Positions 1 to 5,866 of a DNA stretch of 9,665 nucleotides are shown piece by piece (position 1 is the stretch's first letter; every line of letters begins with the position of its first letter). The notes under the pieces are model-generated. The model made no database searches. It saw nothing but the letters and a program-made list of their open reading frames with translations, and was not told the origin of the DNA. The stretch is from assembly GCA_035369845.1 (NCBI GenBank), contig DAOOVD010000071.1, forward strand, positions 1-9,665. Direction: 5' to 3'. The translations under genes and the position numbers were made by a program. The DNA is from DAOOVD01 sp035369845. Its GTDB lineage: Bacteria > Bacillota > Desulfotomaculia > Desulfotomaculales > Pelotomaculaceae.

Positions 1-248
1 ACCATAGCTTTTGACTACAGCAGCTTACGGTGGTTTGGAGCCTCCACCTGTATGGACCACTCTTTGCAGGGTTACCCACCTGAGTAGCCAACACCGGTTC
101 GCTTGCGCTATGTTCCAAGTTCCCCCTTCGGCTTCCTTCAGACCTCACCGTTACCAGTGACGCCCGCAGCGATCGGGTTGTCTTCCCGCTGGTTAGGCGA
201 CAGGGTTTCTTTCGACCCATCGGCGCAGTAAACATGCCGGACGAACAC
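1..248 (-). mobile_element. Group II intron (class C-like), 5' part, domain I; continues beyond the window
   Basis: No plausible gene covers this stretch. Read on the minus strand from 248 it starts GTGTTCGTCCGGCATG, followed by a GGGT/ACCC-type hairpin, then CCTAACCAGCGGG, and near the middle GGTCTGAAGGAAGC. From memory, bacterial class C introns such as the Oceanobacillus one begin GTGTGCCCGGCATG and carry a matching CTGAAGGAAGC block in domain I at a similar distance. The element begins four bases past the base of a terminator-like stem (253-273), which is the favoured class C target site. The reverse transcriptase/maturase gene and catalytic domains V and VI would lie outside the window, so I cannot tell whether the intron is complete or active. 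The fifth base is T where GUGYG would have G. The boundary at 248 is inferred, and the class assignment is less certain than the group II call. Confidence 0.8.
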
Positions 249-273
249 AAAGAGGCGGCCTAAAAGCCCGCCT
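249..273 (-). terminator. Terminator-like hairpin downstream of pstS, T-tract cut by the intron
   Basis: On the minus strand a 6-bp stem, AGGCGG pairing with CCGCCT, encloses a 9-base loop and lies about 20 bases after the pstS stop codon. It is followed only by CTTT before the group II intron begins at 248, so the original T-tract was probably interrupted by the insertion. In Gram-positive pst operons a hairpin after pstS often lets the binding protein be made in excess over the permease, so this may be a partial terminator. Confidence 0.6.
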
Positions 274-293
274 GGATAATTTTCTGTAGCTGA

Positions 294-1181
294 TTATTTG
301 TTTTTAACGTTACCCTGAGCGTCCCTCGTTATTTTCATTTCTGTTTCCGGAATATAGCCGAGTTGGGGAACAATGCTTTTCTGTACCTCGTCGCTCACCA
401 TGTAATTCAAGAAAGCTTCCACCGCCCCGGTCGGCTTGCCCCTGGTATAGCTGTGCATGTAGGCCCATACCGGGTATTTGCCTGTAACGATGTTTTCTTT
501 TGTGGGAGCCACACCGTCAATGCTGACAGCCTTGACGCTTCCGTCGAGGTAGGACAGCGCAAGGTAGCCGATAGCTCCGGGGGTTCCTTTGACAATCTTG
601 CGCACGGTGCCCGACGAATCTTCTTCAATGCCAGTCGCCTCTTCAACCCCGCCCAAAGCGTATTTCCTGAACGTGGCCCTGGTACCGGAAGCCTTCGGGC
701 GATTCACAAGGGTGATTTTCTGGTCCGGCCCGCCGACGCTCTTCCAGTTTGAAATTTTTCCCGTAAAGATGTCCACAAGCTGCTGTCTGGTAAGGTTGCC
801 GATGTTAATGGACGGGTTGATCACGGCGGCCATTCCGACCACCGCCACCTGGTGATCGACAAGCTGCGACGCGTCAATGCCGCTTTTCTCCTCAGCATAA
901 ACATCTGAGTTGCCTATGTCCGCGGCTCCCTGGGAGACCTGGGTAAGTCCAACGCCGCTGCCCCCGCCCTGCACCACAATTTTTACATTGGGGTTTTTAG
1001 CCATGAACTGGGTAGCGGCTTGCTCGACCAAAGGCTGCATGGCCGTCGAGCCCACCGCGGTGATGTTGCCGGACAGTTGGGCTTCACCCTGCGCCTTTTC
1101 CCTGCCCCCGCAGCCGGCAAGAACGGCTAGCGCAAACAAACAAACCGATATAGCCATAACAACATTCCACTTTTTAAACAA
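294..1181 (-). CDS. pstS: Phosphate ABC transporter, phosphate-binding lipoprotein PstS
   Basis: PstS captures inorganic phosphate outside the membrane and delivers it to the PstCAB permease. The 295-residue protein has a lipoprotein signal peptide ending LAGC with Cys24 as the lipidation site. Binding-protein landmarks follow: GSTAM (44-48), GGGSGVG (72-78), NSD (91-93), FTGKISNW (139-146) and SGTR (165-168). These match the phosphate-contacting loops of the family. The frame is open further upstream, to a TTG at 1271. I chose the TTG at 1181 because a GGAGG lies 9 bases before it, the signal peptide follows directly, and the longer version would place the putative -10 element inside the gene. 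It sits alone after yabQ, where divIC lies in B. subtilis. pstC is not visible, and a group II intron follows. Induction by phosphate starvation is suggested by the repeat array upstream. Confidence 0.93.
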   Translation of the reverse strand: MFKKWNVVMAISVCLFALAVLAGCGGREKAQGEAQLSGNITAVGSTAMQPLVEQAATQFMAKNPNVKIVVQGGGSGVGLTQVSQGAADIGNSDVYAEEKSGIDASQLVDHQVAVVGMAAVINPSINIGNLTRQQLVDIFTGKISNWKSVGGPDQKITLVNRPKASGTRATFRKYALGGVEEATGIEEDSSGTVRKIVKGTPGAIGYLALSYLDGSVKAVSIDGVAPTKENIVTGKYPVWAYMHSYTRGKPTGAVEAFLNYMVSDEVQKSIVPQLGYIPETEMKITRDAQGNVKNK

Positions 1182-1256
1182 ATCCTTTTCCCTCCGTGGT
1201 TTAAAATTTTTATCTGATGTGAAGACCCGGACCTTCACTTGTTTTCCCCTGTCACC

Positions 1257-1321
1257 ATAATAAGTCGGCAACTTTAAATGAATTTTAGGGTTGGGTTAAG
1301 ACTTCATTAAAGTTTGATTAA
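1257..1321 (-). promoter_or_regulatory. Putative PhoP box and promoter of pstS
   Basis: On the minus strand, consecutive 11-base units start with TTAATC (1321), TTAATG (1310), TTAACC (1299), CTAAAA (1288) and TTAAAG (1277). The PhoP operator known from Bacillus is a direct repeat of TT(A/T/C)A(C/T)A-like hexamers at 11-bp steps, usually four copies just upstream of a weak promoter. A -10-like TATTAT follows at 1262-1257, with no good -35 at the usual spacing, as is common for activator-dependent promoters. The TTG start with its GGAGG lies about 75 bases downstream. The placement before pstS, a classic Pho gene, is what makes the call persuasive. Confidence 0.72.
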
Positions 1322-1398
1322 CTTTTTAATATTTGCCCCGGGAATCGTCTTTGCATGTCGCAAACAGCCGAAGAAGGGATTTCCTTCTGGTTTCCCTG

Positions 1399-1947
1399 TC
1401 ACCTTTTTCTTTTCCAAAAAATCAGGCCGGCAAGTTTTGCTTTGACACTTCCCAGCCGGCTGACAGCCCTTCCCGCAAGCCTGTAAAACACCTTCCCCGT
1501 TCCGGCCCTCGCTGCTTGAAACAACCTGCCGAAAAAACCCAGGGGGTATGACAGCAGCAGGGTTGCGACGCGGAACGGGAAAAACACCACCGCAAACAAA
1601 AATGTCAGGGATTTTACGAAATACAACCATAGCTTATAGAGCAGATAAAACTTTATACCGATCGCCCTGCGGACAGCCTTGCCGAACAGGCGAAAATAAA
1701 TCAGGGAGCCGAGGCCGAGCCCGATAAAAACGTACAGCCGCAGTTCGCCCCAGTTGCTGCGCAAAAGCATCAAAAAGACCAGCGCTGTGGTAAAAAGCCA
1801 GAACATCGTATCCCCTACAAATGTTCCCAGCCTCTTCAACCTGAAAACCCGCCTGCACACGCGGTAATAATCGTAAAAAAAAGCTGCCGCAGCCCCCGCC
1901 GCCACAGTTACCGCAAATGCATCGGCCTGATTGATCAGTGATTCCAA
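1399..1947 (-). CDS. yabQ: YabQ-type spore cortex biosynthesis membrane protein
   Basis: This 182-residue protein is highly hydrophobic. Membrane segments are likely near residues 10-28, 44-62, 70-86 and 105-125, and a basic tail ends KRKR. YabQ is a mother-cell protein of the outer forespore membrane needed for cortex formation in B. subtilis. Its biochemical activity is unknown. The call rests on this membrane layout, the N-terminal FFYDYYRV pattern and the position directly after yabP. The start is a TTG, with AAGGAG ten bases upstream and GAGG seven bases upstream. An ATG a few bases earlier is in another frame. In B. subtilis divIC follows, whereas here pstS does. A terminator separates it from yabP, so it needs readthrough or a promoter in the roughly 60-base gap, where I could not find a convincing one. 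Confidence 0.82.
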   Translation of the reverse strand: MESLINQADAFAVTVAAGAAAAFFYDYYRVCRRVFRLKRLGTFVGDTMFWLFTTALVFLMLLRSNWGELRLYVFIGLGLGSLIYFRLFGKAVRRAIGIKFYLLYKLWLYFVKSLTFLFAVVFFPFRVATLLLSYPLGFFGRLFQAARAGTGKVFYRLAGRAVSRLGSVKAKLAGLIFWKRKR

Positions 1948-2008
1948 TACTCATCCTCTCCTTGGAACAAACTGGGCGCATACACCTTGACAAATAATTC
2001 CAGCGCGA

Positions 2009-2033
2009 TAAAAAAAGCGCCTGAAAGCGCTTT
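2009..2033 (-). terminator. Intrinsic terminator after yabP
   Basis: On the minus strand a perfect 7-bp stem, AAAGCGC pairing with GCGCTTT, encloses a 6-base loop and runs straight into further T residues, giving seven consecutive Ts. It starts about 15 bases after the yabP stop and lies between yabP and yabQ, two genes that are normally co-transcribed. Confidence 0.85.
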
Positions 2034-2048
2034 GCGGAATTGCCGGCT

Positions 2049-2327
2049 TTACTTTAAAATCCTGTCCAAGATGCCCTTTCCTTTTACTTTGCCCCTACCT
2101 TTGCTTTCAACATAATGAAGCGAGTTGAAATGTCCCTCTGCGGCGAGAGACCCTGCTTCCAGGTTCAGCTGGGTGATGTGCAGGCCGTCACCTTTCAGGA
2201 TTACCCTGCCCATATTGGTTTCAAGGATAATCTCGCCGTCGTCGAAGCTTTCAACATGCTCAATCCCCTCCATTGCAAGCAGTTTGCGCCCGCTGATGGA
2301 AACGCTGTGTCCGGCGCGACCTTCCAC
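2049..2327 (-). CDS. yabP: Sporulation protein YabP
   Basis: YabP is a small soluble sporulation protein required, with YabQ, for spore cortex formation in B. subtilis. Its molecular role is unknown. The 92-residue product has the family core, roughly SISGRKLL, HVESFDDGEIILET, GDGLHITQLNLEAG and EG.FNSLHY, followed by a basic tail. An in-frame ATG at 2366 has no ribosome binding site and would add residues not expected in the family. The GTG at 2327 has GGGAG eight bases upstream and gives an N-terminus like that of other YabP proteins, so I use it. An ATG at 2333 is too close to the GGGAG. The gene is isolated by terminators on both sides (after spoIID and after itself), so it probably has its own sporulation promoter. 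Confidence 0.88.
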   Translation of the reverse strand: MEGRAGHSVSISGRKLLAMEGIEHVESFDDGEIILETNMGRVILKGDGLHITQLNLEAGSLAAEGHFNSLHYVESKGRGKVKGKGILDRILK

Positions 2328-2365
2328 GCCCATCACTCCCAAAAGGTAGGTCTGAATATATTTCA

Positions 2366-2393
2366 TAGATATGCCATGCGTTTGTATTTATGC
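2366..2393 (-). promoter_or_regulatory. Possible sigma-E-type promoter of yabP
   Basis: On the minus strand GCATAA (2393-2388) is followed after 14 bases by CATATCTA (2373-2366). The mother-cell sigma-E consensus known from B. subtilis is roughly GMATATT, 14-15 bases, then CATACAHT. The CATA half and the spacing fit, but the -35 and the rest of the -10 are only partial matches. It lies just after the spoIID terminator and about 40 bases before the chosen yabP GTG. B. subtilis yabP is a sigma-E gene. Confidence 0.4.
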
Positions 2394-2394
2394 T

Positions 2395-2420
2395 AAAAAA
2401 AAAGAGGCCGGCCGGGCCTC
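2395..2420 (-). terminator. Strong intrinsic terminator after spoIID-like gene
   Basis: On the minus strand a 6-bp GC-rich stem, GAGGCC pairing with GGCCTC around a 5-base loop, is followed by nine uninterrupted T residues. It is the strongest terminator in the window, and it separates the SpoIID-like gene from yabP. Confidence 0.92.
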
Positions 2421-2465
2421 ATATACCGTACGCTCACTGGCAGAGAGGTTGTTTGCGTTTATGCG

Positions 2466-3416
2466 TCACTTCCACTGCTTCTGAATCTGTACATCCTTAA
2501 AATAAAAATTGATGATGTCTTCGGGTGATTTCCCCTGCTCGGCCATCAGTCTCGCCCCCCACTGGCACATCCCGACCCCGTGGCCGAAACCTTTGCCTGT
2601 CAGGACCAGTTGGCCGCCTTCCACCCTGATGTTCGAAAGGAGCGTGGAACGCATTTTTTCGCTGCCCAGCGCCAGCCGCAAAGCCGGGCCTCCGACAATG
2701 GCGCTGCCGATTCTGAGTTGCTCCGCCCTTCCCGACGGCCCCCTCTTTTCAATCGACGCGGAGGTTACCGGGCCGGGGTCCTTGCCGGAGGCTTTCTGCA
2801 CGGCCGCTCTTGCCCGGGTTACCGGAATCCTTGCCTCCCAGGCCTTATTCTTGGGTTCGGTAATTGAGAGGCATCCGTCCTGAACTCCCCCCTTGACATA
2901 AGGGGTCGGCTCCCCGGTAAAGGCCAGCCCTTCTTCTGCCGTTGCCGAGACGCCTCCGTCGCAGGCCGAGAACCAGGCGTGAATAAAATTGCCGTTATGA
3001 ACGATTACCTCACCCCTGGTCAGTTCCACCGCCTGGCGCACACTGTCGTTGATTTTGGACGGTTCGTAGGCCTGCGACTCTTCCGCGCTGGTGGACACGT
3101 CCGTCCCGTGCAGTTGCCTGACCCTTCCCGCTTTGATGTTCTCCATGGTGAAGGTGCGGGCCAGAATGGCCTGGGCCGCCAGCGCGTTAACCGGCCATTT
3201 GGTGTCCATCTCGGCCGCAACCACGCCCTGCACGTATTCTTCAATCTTCATGTTTTTCTTTGCGCCGGTTTTGTTGTCGTAAAGCGAAATCGTCGGCTCC
3301 TCCGCCGCCGGAGGCGCCGGCTTCGCCGGCGGCTGCTTCTTCGTGCAGCCGCCCGCCAAAAGCAACAAAAGCGCGATCAAAAGAAAGAATTTCTTTAAAA
3401 ATATACGTTCATACAT
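2466..3416 (-). CDS. spoIID: SpoIID/LytB-domain protein, predicted lipoprotein
   Basis: SpoIID is a lytic transglycosylase that cleaves peptidoglycan strands stripped of stem peptides and drives engulfment of the forespore. This 316-residue relative has a signal peptide ending AGGC (Cys24) and a Pro/Ala-rich spacer. The SpoIID domain follows: EYVQGVVAAEM with the likely catalytic Glu69, ALAAQAILARTF, an H-x5-C pair (His146, Cys152) at the place where the family binds zinc, and the C-terminal GFGHGVGMCQWGA signature (276-288). B. subtilis SpoIID is anchored by a membrane segment and encoded elsewhere, so this may be a paralogue and the symbol is tentative. The lipobox has Ala rather than Leu at -3, so a non-lipidated anchor remains possible. 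The ATG has GGAGGGG eight bases upstream, but that site lies in a hairpin. A strong terminator follows. Confidence 0.88.
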   Translation of the reverse strand: MYERIFLKKFFLLIALLLLLAGGCTKKQPPAKPAPPAAEEPTISLYDNKTGAKKNMKIEEYVQGVVAAEMDTKWPVNALAAQAILARTFTMENIKAGRVRQLHGTDVSTSAEESQAYEPSKINDSVRQAVELTRGEVIVHNGNFIHAWFSACDGGVSATAEEGLAFTGEPTPYVKGGVQDGCLSITEPKNKAWEARIPVTRARAAVQKASGKDPGPVTSASIEKRGPSGRAEQLRIGSAIVGGPALRLALGSEKMRSTLLSNIRVEGGQLVLTGKGFGHGVGMCQWGARLMAEQGKSPEDIINFYFKDVQIQKQWK

Positions 3417-3424
3417 AAAAAGAT

Positions 3425-3461
3425 CCCCTCCCGCTTTTTCTTTTATTGTGGGCGGGCGGGG
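3425..3461 (-). promoter_or_regulatory. GC-rich hairpin after rqcP that sequesters the spoIID ribosome binding site
   Basis: On the minus strand CCCCGCCCGC (3461-3452) pairs with GCGGGAGGGG (3434-3425) over nine base pairs with one G/A mismatch, around a 17-base A-rich loop. The 3' arm contains the GGAGGGG of the SpoIID-like gene. The hairpin begins two bases after the rqcP stop, and ATCTTTTT follows it. It could be a weak terminator of rqcP, a translational block on spoIID, or both. Confidence 0.6.
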
Positions 3462-3463
3462 AT

Positions 3464-3721
3464 TTATTTATGTAGGCTGTCTTCAACGACTTTATACATT
3501 TCGGCGGCCAGTTTGGCCGGTACGTTTTCCTGCACGGACAGGACCCGGAGCTTGAGAATGCGGCTGCCGAAGTTGATTTCCAGGATATCGCCGGTTTTTA
3601 CATCCGTTCCGGCCTTGGCCGTCCGTCCCTGCACGGTTACCTGACCCCGGTCGCACACCTCCTTGGCCAGGGTGCGCCTCTTGATTATCCGGGATGTTTT
3701 GAGAAACTTGTCCAGCCGCAA
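3464..3721 (-). CDS. rqcP: RqcP (YabO), S4-domain ribosome quality-control factor
   Basis: RqcP binds stalled 50S subunits and, with RqcH, supports alanine tailing of the stuck nascent chain by holding the P-site tRNA. The protein is a single S4 RNA-binding domain: MRLDKFLK, SRIIKRR, AKEVCDRGQVTVQG, and a GD.LEI..G end. The frame is open to an upstream TTG at 3751, but that lies in the T-run of the hup terminator. The TTG at 3721 gives 85 residues starting MRLDKFLK, matching the family start and length. A GAGGG lies 13 bases upstream, which is rather far, so translation may be weak. There is almost no room for a promoter between the hup terminator and this start, so expression by readthrough from hup is likely. 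It occupies the yabO position between yabN and yabP. Confidence 0.9.
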   Translation of the reverse strand: MRLDKFLKTSRIIKRRTLAKEVCDRGQVTVQGRTAKAGTDVKTGDILEINFGSRILKLRVLSVQENVPAKLAAEMYKVVEDSLHK

Positions 3722-3749
3722 ATCAACGCACCGTCCCTCATCAACGCTC

Positions 3750-3776
3750 AAAAAAAATCAGACTTTGCAGTCTGAT
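3750..3776 (-). terminator. Intrinsic terminator after hup
   Basis: On the minus strand an 8-bp stem, ATCAGACT pairing with AGTCTGAT around the tetraloop GCAA, runs into eight T residues. It starts 22 bases after the hup stop and ends 28 bases before the rqcP start. It probably lets the abundant HU transcript end here while a fraction reads on. Confidence 0.92.
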
Positions 3777-3798
3777 CAAAGCCCCAAGACAATCTATA

Positions 3799-4074
3799 TC
3801 ATTTTACCACCGCGTCTTTCAGCAGTTTACCCGCCTTGAAAACGGGAACCCGGGCGGCGGCTATGTTTATTTCTTCGCCGGTCTGCGGATTTCTCCCCTT
3901 ACGGGCTGCCCTTTCCCTGATCTCAAACGTCCCGAAACCTACCAGTTGAATTTTTTCCCCTTTTGACAATGCCTCTTCGATTGCCTCAAGAACAGCGCTC
4001 ACAGCTTTTTCCGCATCTTTTTTTGTTAATTCTGCTTTTTCGGCAACATTTGAAACCAATTCTGCCTTGTTCAT
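3799..4074 (-). CDS. hup: DNA-binding protein HU
   Basis: HU is the abundant dimeric nucleoid protein that bends DNA with little sequence specificity. The 91-residue product shows the complete family pattern: MNKAELV start, helical first half, GEKIQLVGFGTFEIRERAARKGRNP hinge and arm (about 40-63; the Pro at the tip of the DNA-binding arm is Pro63), and FKAGKLLKDAV end. The ATG has a strong AGGAGGGG about six bases upstream. The gene lies about 95 bases after yabN and ends in a clean terminator, as expected of a highly expressed single-gene unit. I could not pick out a convincing sigma-A promoter in that gap. B. subtilis has its HU gene elsewhere, but clostridia often carry hup in this cluster. 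Confidence 0.97.
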   Translation of the reverse strand: MNKAELVSNVAEKAELTKKDAEKAVSAVLEAIEEALSKGEKIQLVGFGTFEIRERAARKGRNPQTGEEINIAAARVPVFKAGKLLKDAVVK

Positions 4075-4168
4075 ATAACCCCTCCTAAGAAAATTAGAGA
4101 TGCTGGTCTCTTTTTATTCGCGAAAACTCTTCAAATCCCTTCCTTCAAGAAAATGTTTCCTGTATTTT

Positions 4169-5758
4169 TTATTCTTCTTCCTCTTTTTTTGCCTCCTCCC
4201 ACCACATATCCATTTCCGAGAGAGTGCACTGCAAAAGGTCCTTGCCGGCAAACCGGGCTTTTCTTTCGACGTTTGCAAAACGCCTGATGAATTTCTCCGT
4301 GGCGCCGGTCAGGGCTGCCTCGGAATCCACACCCAGCAGCCTGGACAGGTTTACCGCCGAAAAAATGAAGTCGCCAAGTTCCCTTTCAATTCCGGCCGTA
4401 TCCAAGCTTCTCAGAGCATGTTCAAGCTCGCTCAGTTCCTCACGGGTTTTTTCAAGAGCACCCATGTAGTCCGGCCAGTCAAAACCAGCCAGGGCAGCCT
4501 TTTCCTGAACCCTGGCCGCCCGCATGAGCGCCGGGAGAGCTTTGGAAATACCGGCCAAAAGGCTTCCGTCCGCATTCTCGTGCTTTTCCCCGGCTTTAAT
4601 CCTTTCCCAGTTGAGCTTTACTTCCCCGGAATCACGGACGGCAACCGTACCGAATACATGGGGATGTCTGCGAATCATCTTTTTGCTTATTCCGGCCACC
4701 ACGTCATTTATGTCGAAGCGCCGGCCCTCCGCGGCTATTTGGGCATGAAACACTATTTGCAGTAATAAGTCTCCCAATTCCTCACATATTTTATACATAT
4801 CTTCCTCATCGAGAGCTTCCAATACCTCATATGCCTCTTCAAGAAGGTATTTCTTCAAGGAGCGGTGGTCCTGCTCCCGGTCCCAGGGGCAGCCGTTTTC
4901 GCCCCTCAGCCGGGCAAGGATATTTACCAGCGGGTCCAGCGGAAACCTGCAATACATGCCGTTGTCATCTCCGCGCCCCGGGTCCCGGGGCTCGTCCGCC
5001 CCTTTAAAAACGGCGCGGGACGCAAAAGGCGCCGCTTTTTGCGCGGCAAAGCCATCGGCGCCGGCGGCGGGCATGCGCTTTGTCTCCGGTACGTAAAGGC
5101 TGGTCAGGTGGTCAATCCAGTCCAGCCTGTCCACCGCAAAGAGCGGAACGGTTTCTACCCTCTCCTCGCCCGTTATTCCCGCCGCCCGCACAACTTTTAC
5201 CGGATGTTCCGGGGGGTAGATTTCCATAAGGACCAGCTTCACATCGGAAGCGACCAGGCGGCTGTAAACCTGGGTGATTACCGCCGGAACGGCGGGATGG
5301 GGCGGGTTTTCCCCAATCCGCAACCCGTCAATTATCTGAAGCCCCGGGCCGGGATTCAGGCGCAGCGTCGCCAGCATCGCGTCCAGAAAGCTGACGGCGG
5401 GCAATATCTCAACCTGAAAGCTCTCCCGCTCCGCTCTTTCGATAATCAGGCGCACAGATTCCTCCGCCACCAGGGGGTGGCCCGGAACAGCATAGAGCAC
5501 CGGTCCCCGGCGGGCCTCCTCAACAACGGACTCCGCGATCTGCCGGTACACCGCTTCGAAACAGGCGGCCCGTTCGTATACGTGATCGAAAGTAGAAAAG
5601 GAAATCCCTTCTTTGCCAAGCCATTCCACTACGGGGTGTTTCCCCGTGCGAATGAAGACACGGCCGGAAGACTTTATGGCTTCCCAGACGCCGATGGTAA
5701 TGTCGGAGGGCGAACCGGCGCCCAGTCCTGCTATGGTAATTCTCGCTTGAAGGGACAT
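4169..5758 (-). CDS. yabN: YabN: tetrapyrrole-methylase-like/MazG pyrophosphohydrolase fusion
   Basis: The 529-residue protein joins two enzymes. The N-terminal part (1-220) is a SAM-dependent tetrapyrrole-methylase-like domain with GLGAGSP (11-17) and VPGHP (91-95). Its substrate is unknown. Residues 222-268 are a variable, Ala/Gly/Asp-rich linker. The C-terminal part is MazG, an all-alpha NTP pyrophosphohydrolase thought to remove aberrant nucleotides. Its first half has GCPWDREQ (289-296), EEAYE (307-311) and EELGD (326-330), the acidic metal-binding set. The second half has EELSE (440-444) and ERELGD (458-463). The ATG at 5758 has AGGAG ten bases upstream; a longer reading to 5806 adds unrelated residues. 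A weak sigma-A-like TTGAAA, 18 bases, TATAGC lies at 5855-5826, overlapping the spoVT terminator. spoVB, which precedes yabN in B. subtilis, is absent here. Confidence 0.94.
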   Translation of the reverse strand: MSLQARITIAGLGAGSPSDITIGVWEAIKSSGRVFIRTGKHPVVEWLGKEGISFSTFDHVYERAACFEAVYRQIAESVVEEARRGPVLYAVPGHPLVAEESVRLIIERAERESFQVEILPAVSFLDAMLATLRLNPGPGLQIIDGLRIGENPPHPAVPAVITQVYSRLVASDVKLVLMEIYPPEHPVKVVRAAGITGEERVETVPLFAVDRLDWIDHLTSLYVPETKRMPAAGADGFAAQKAAPFASRAVFKGADEPRDPGRGDDNGMYCRFPLDPLVNILARLRGENGCPWDREQDHRSLKKYLLEEAYEVLEALDEEDMYKICEELGDLLLQIVFHAQIAAEGRRFDINDVVAGISKKMIRRHPHVFGTVAVRDSGEVKLNWERIKAGEKHENADGSLLAGISKALPALMRAARVQEKAALAGFDWPDYMGALEKTREELSELEHALRSLDTAGIERELGDFIFSAVNLSRLLGVDSEAALTGATEKFIRRFANVERKARFAGKDLLQCTLSEMDMWWEEAKKEEEE

Positions 5759-5835
5759 TCCCGACCGACTCCTTTCACAAAGAAAAAACAAATTTGCCTT
5801 TAGCAACCTGTGGGCTTACAACGCGGCTATACAAT

Positions 5836-5861
5836 AAGAAAGTGGCCTATTTCAAGGCCAC
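5836..5861 (-). terminator. Probable terminator after spoVT
   Basis: On the minus strand a 7-bp stem, GTGGCCT pairing with AGGCCAC around a 6-base loop, is followed by TTTCTT. It lies 5 bases after the spoVT stop. The T-tract is interrupted, so termination may be incomplete. Confidence 0.7.
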
Positions 5862-5866
5862 CCCGG

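Noticed and set aside
1..248. rRNA or other structured housekeeping RNA
   Set aside because: The conserved-looking, GC-rich text first suggested rRNA, but no rRNA landmark was recognised. The start and domain I blocks fit a group II intron better.
1372..1388. Hairpin after yabQ (AGAAGG/CCTTCT)
   Set aside because: The stem is only six pairs and is followed by no T-tract, so it cannot be called a terminator.
4096..4113. Small inverted repeat AGAGA/TCTCT upstream of hup
   Set aside because: Five A/T-rich pairs without other support are expected by chance.
4865..5803. 312-residue open frame on the plus strand
   Set aside because: It lies antisense within yabN, whose protein has clear domain motifs. 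The plus-strand product is rich in Arg, Gly and Pro with no recognisable motif, as expected of a shadow frame.
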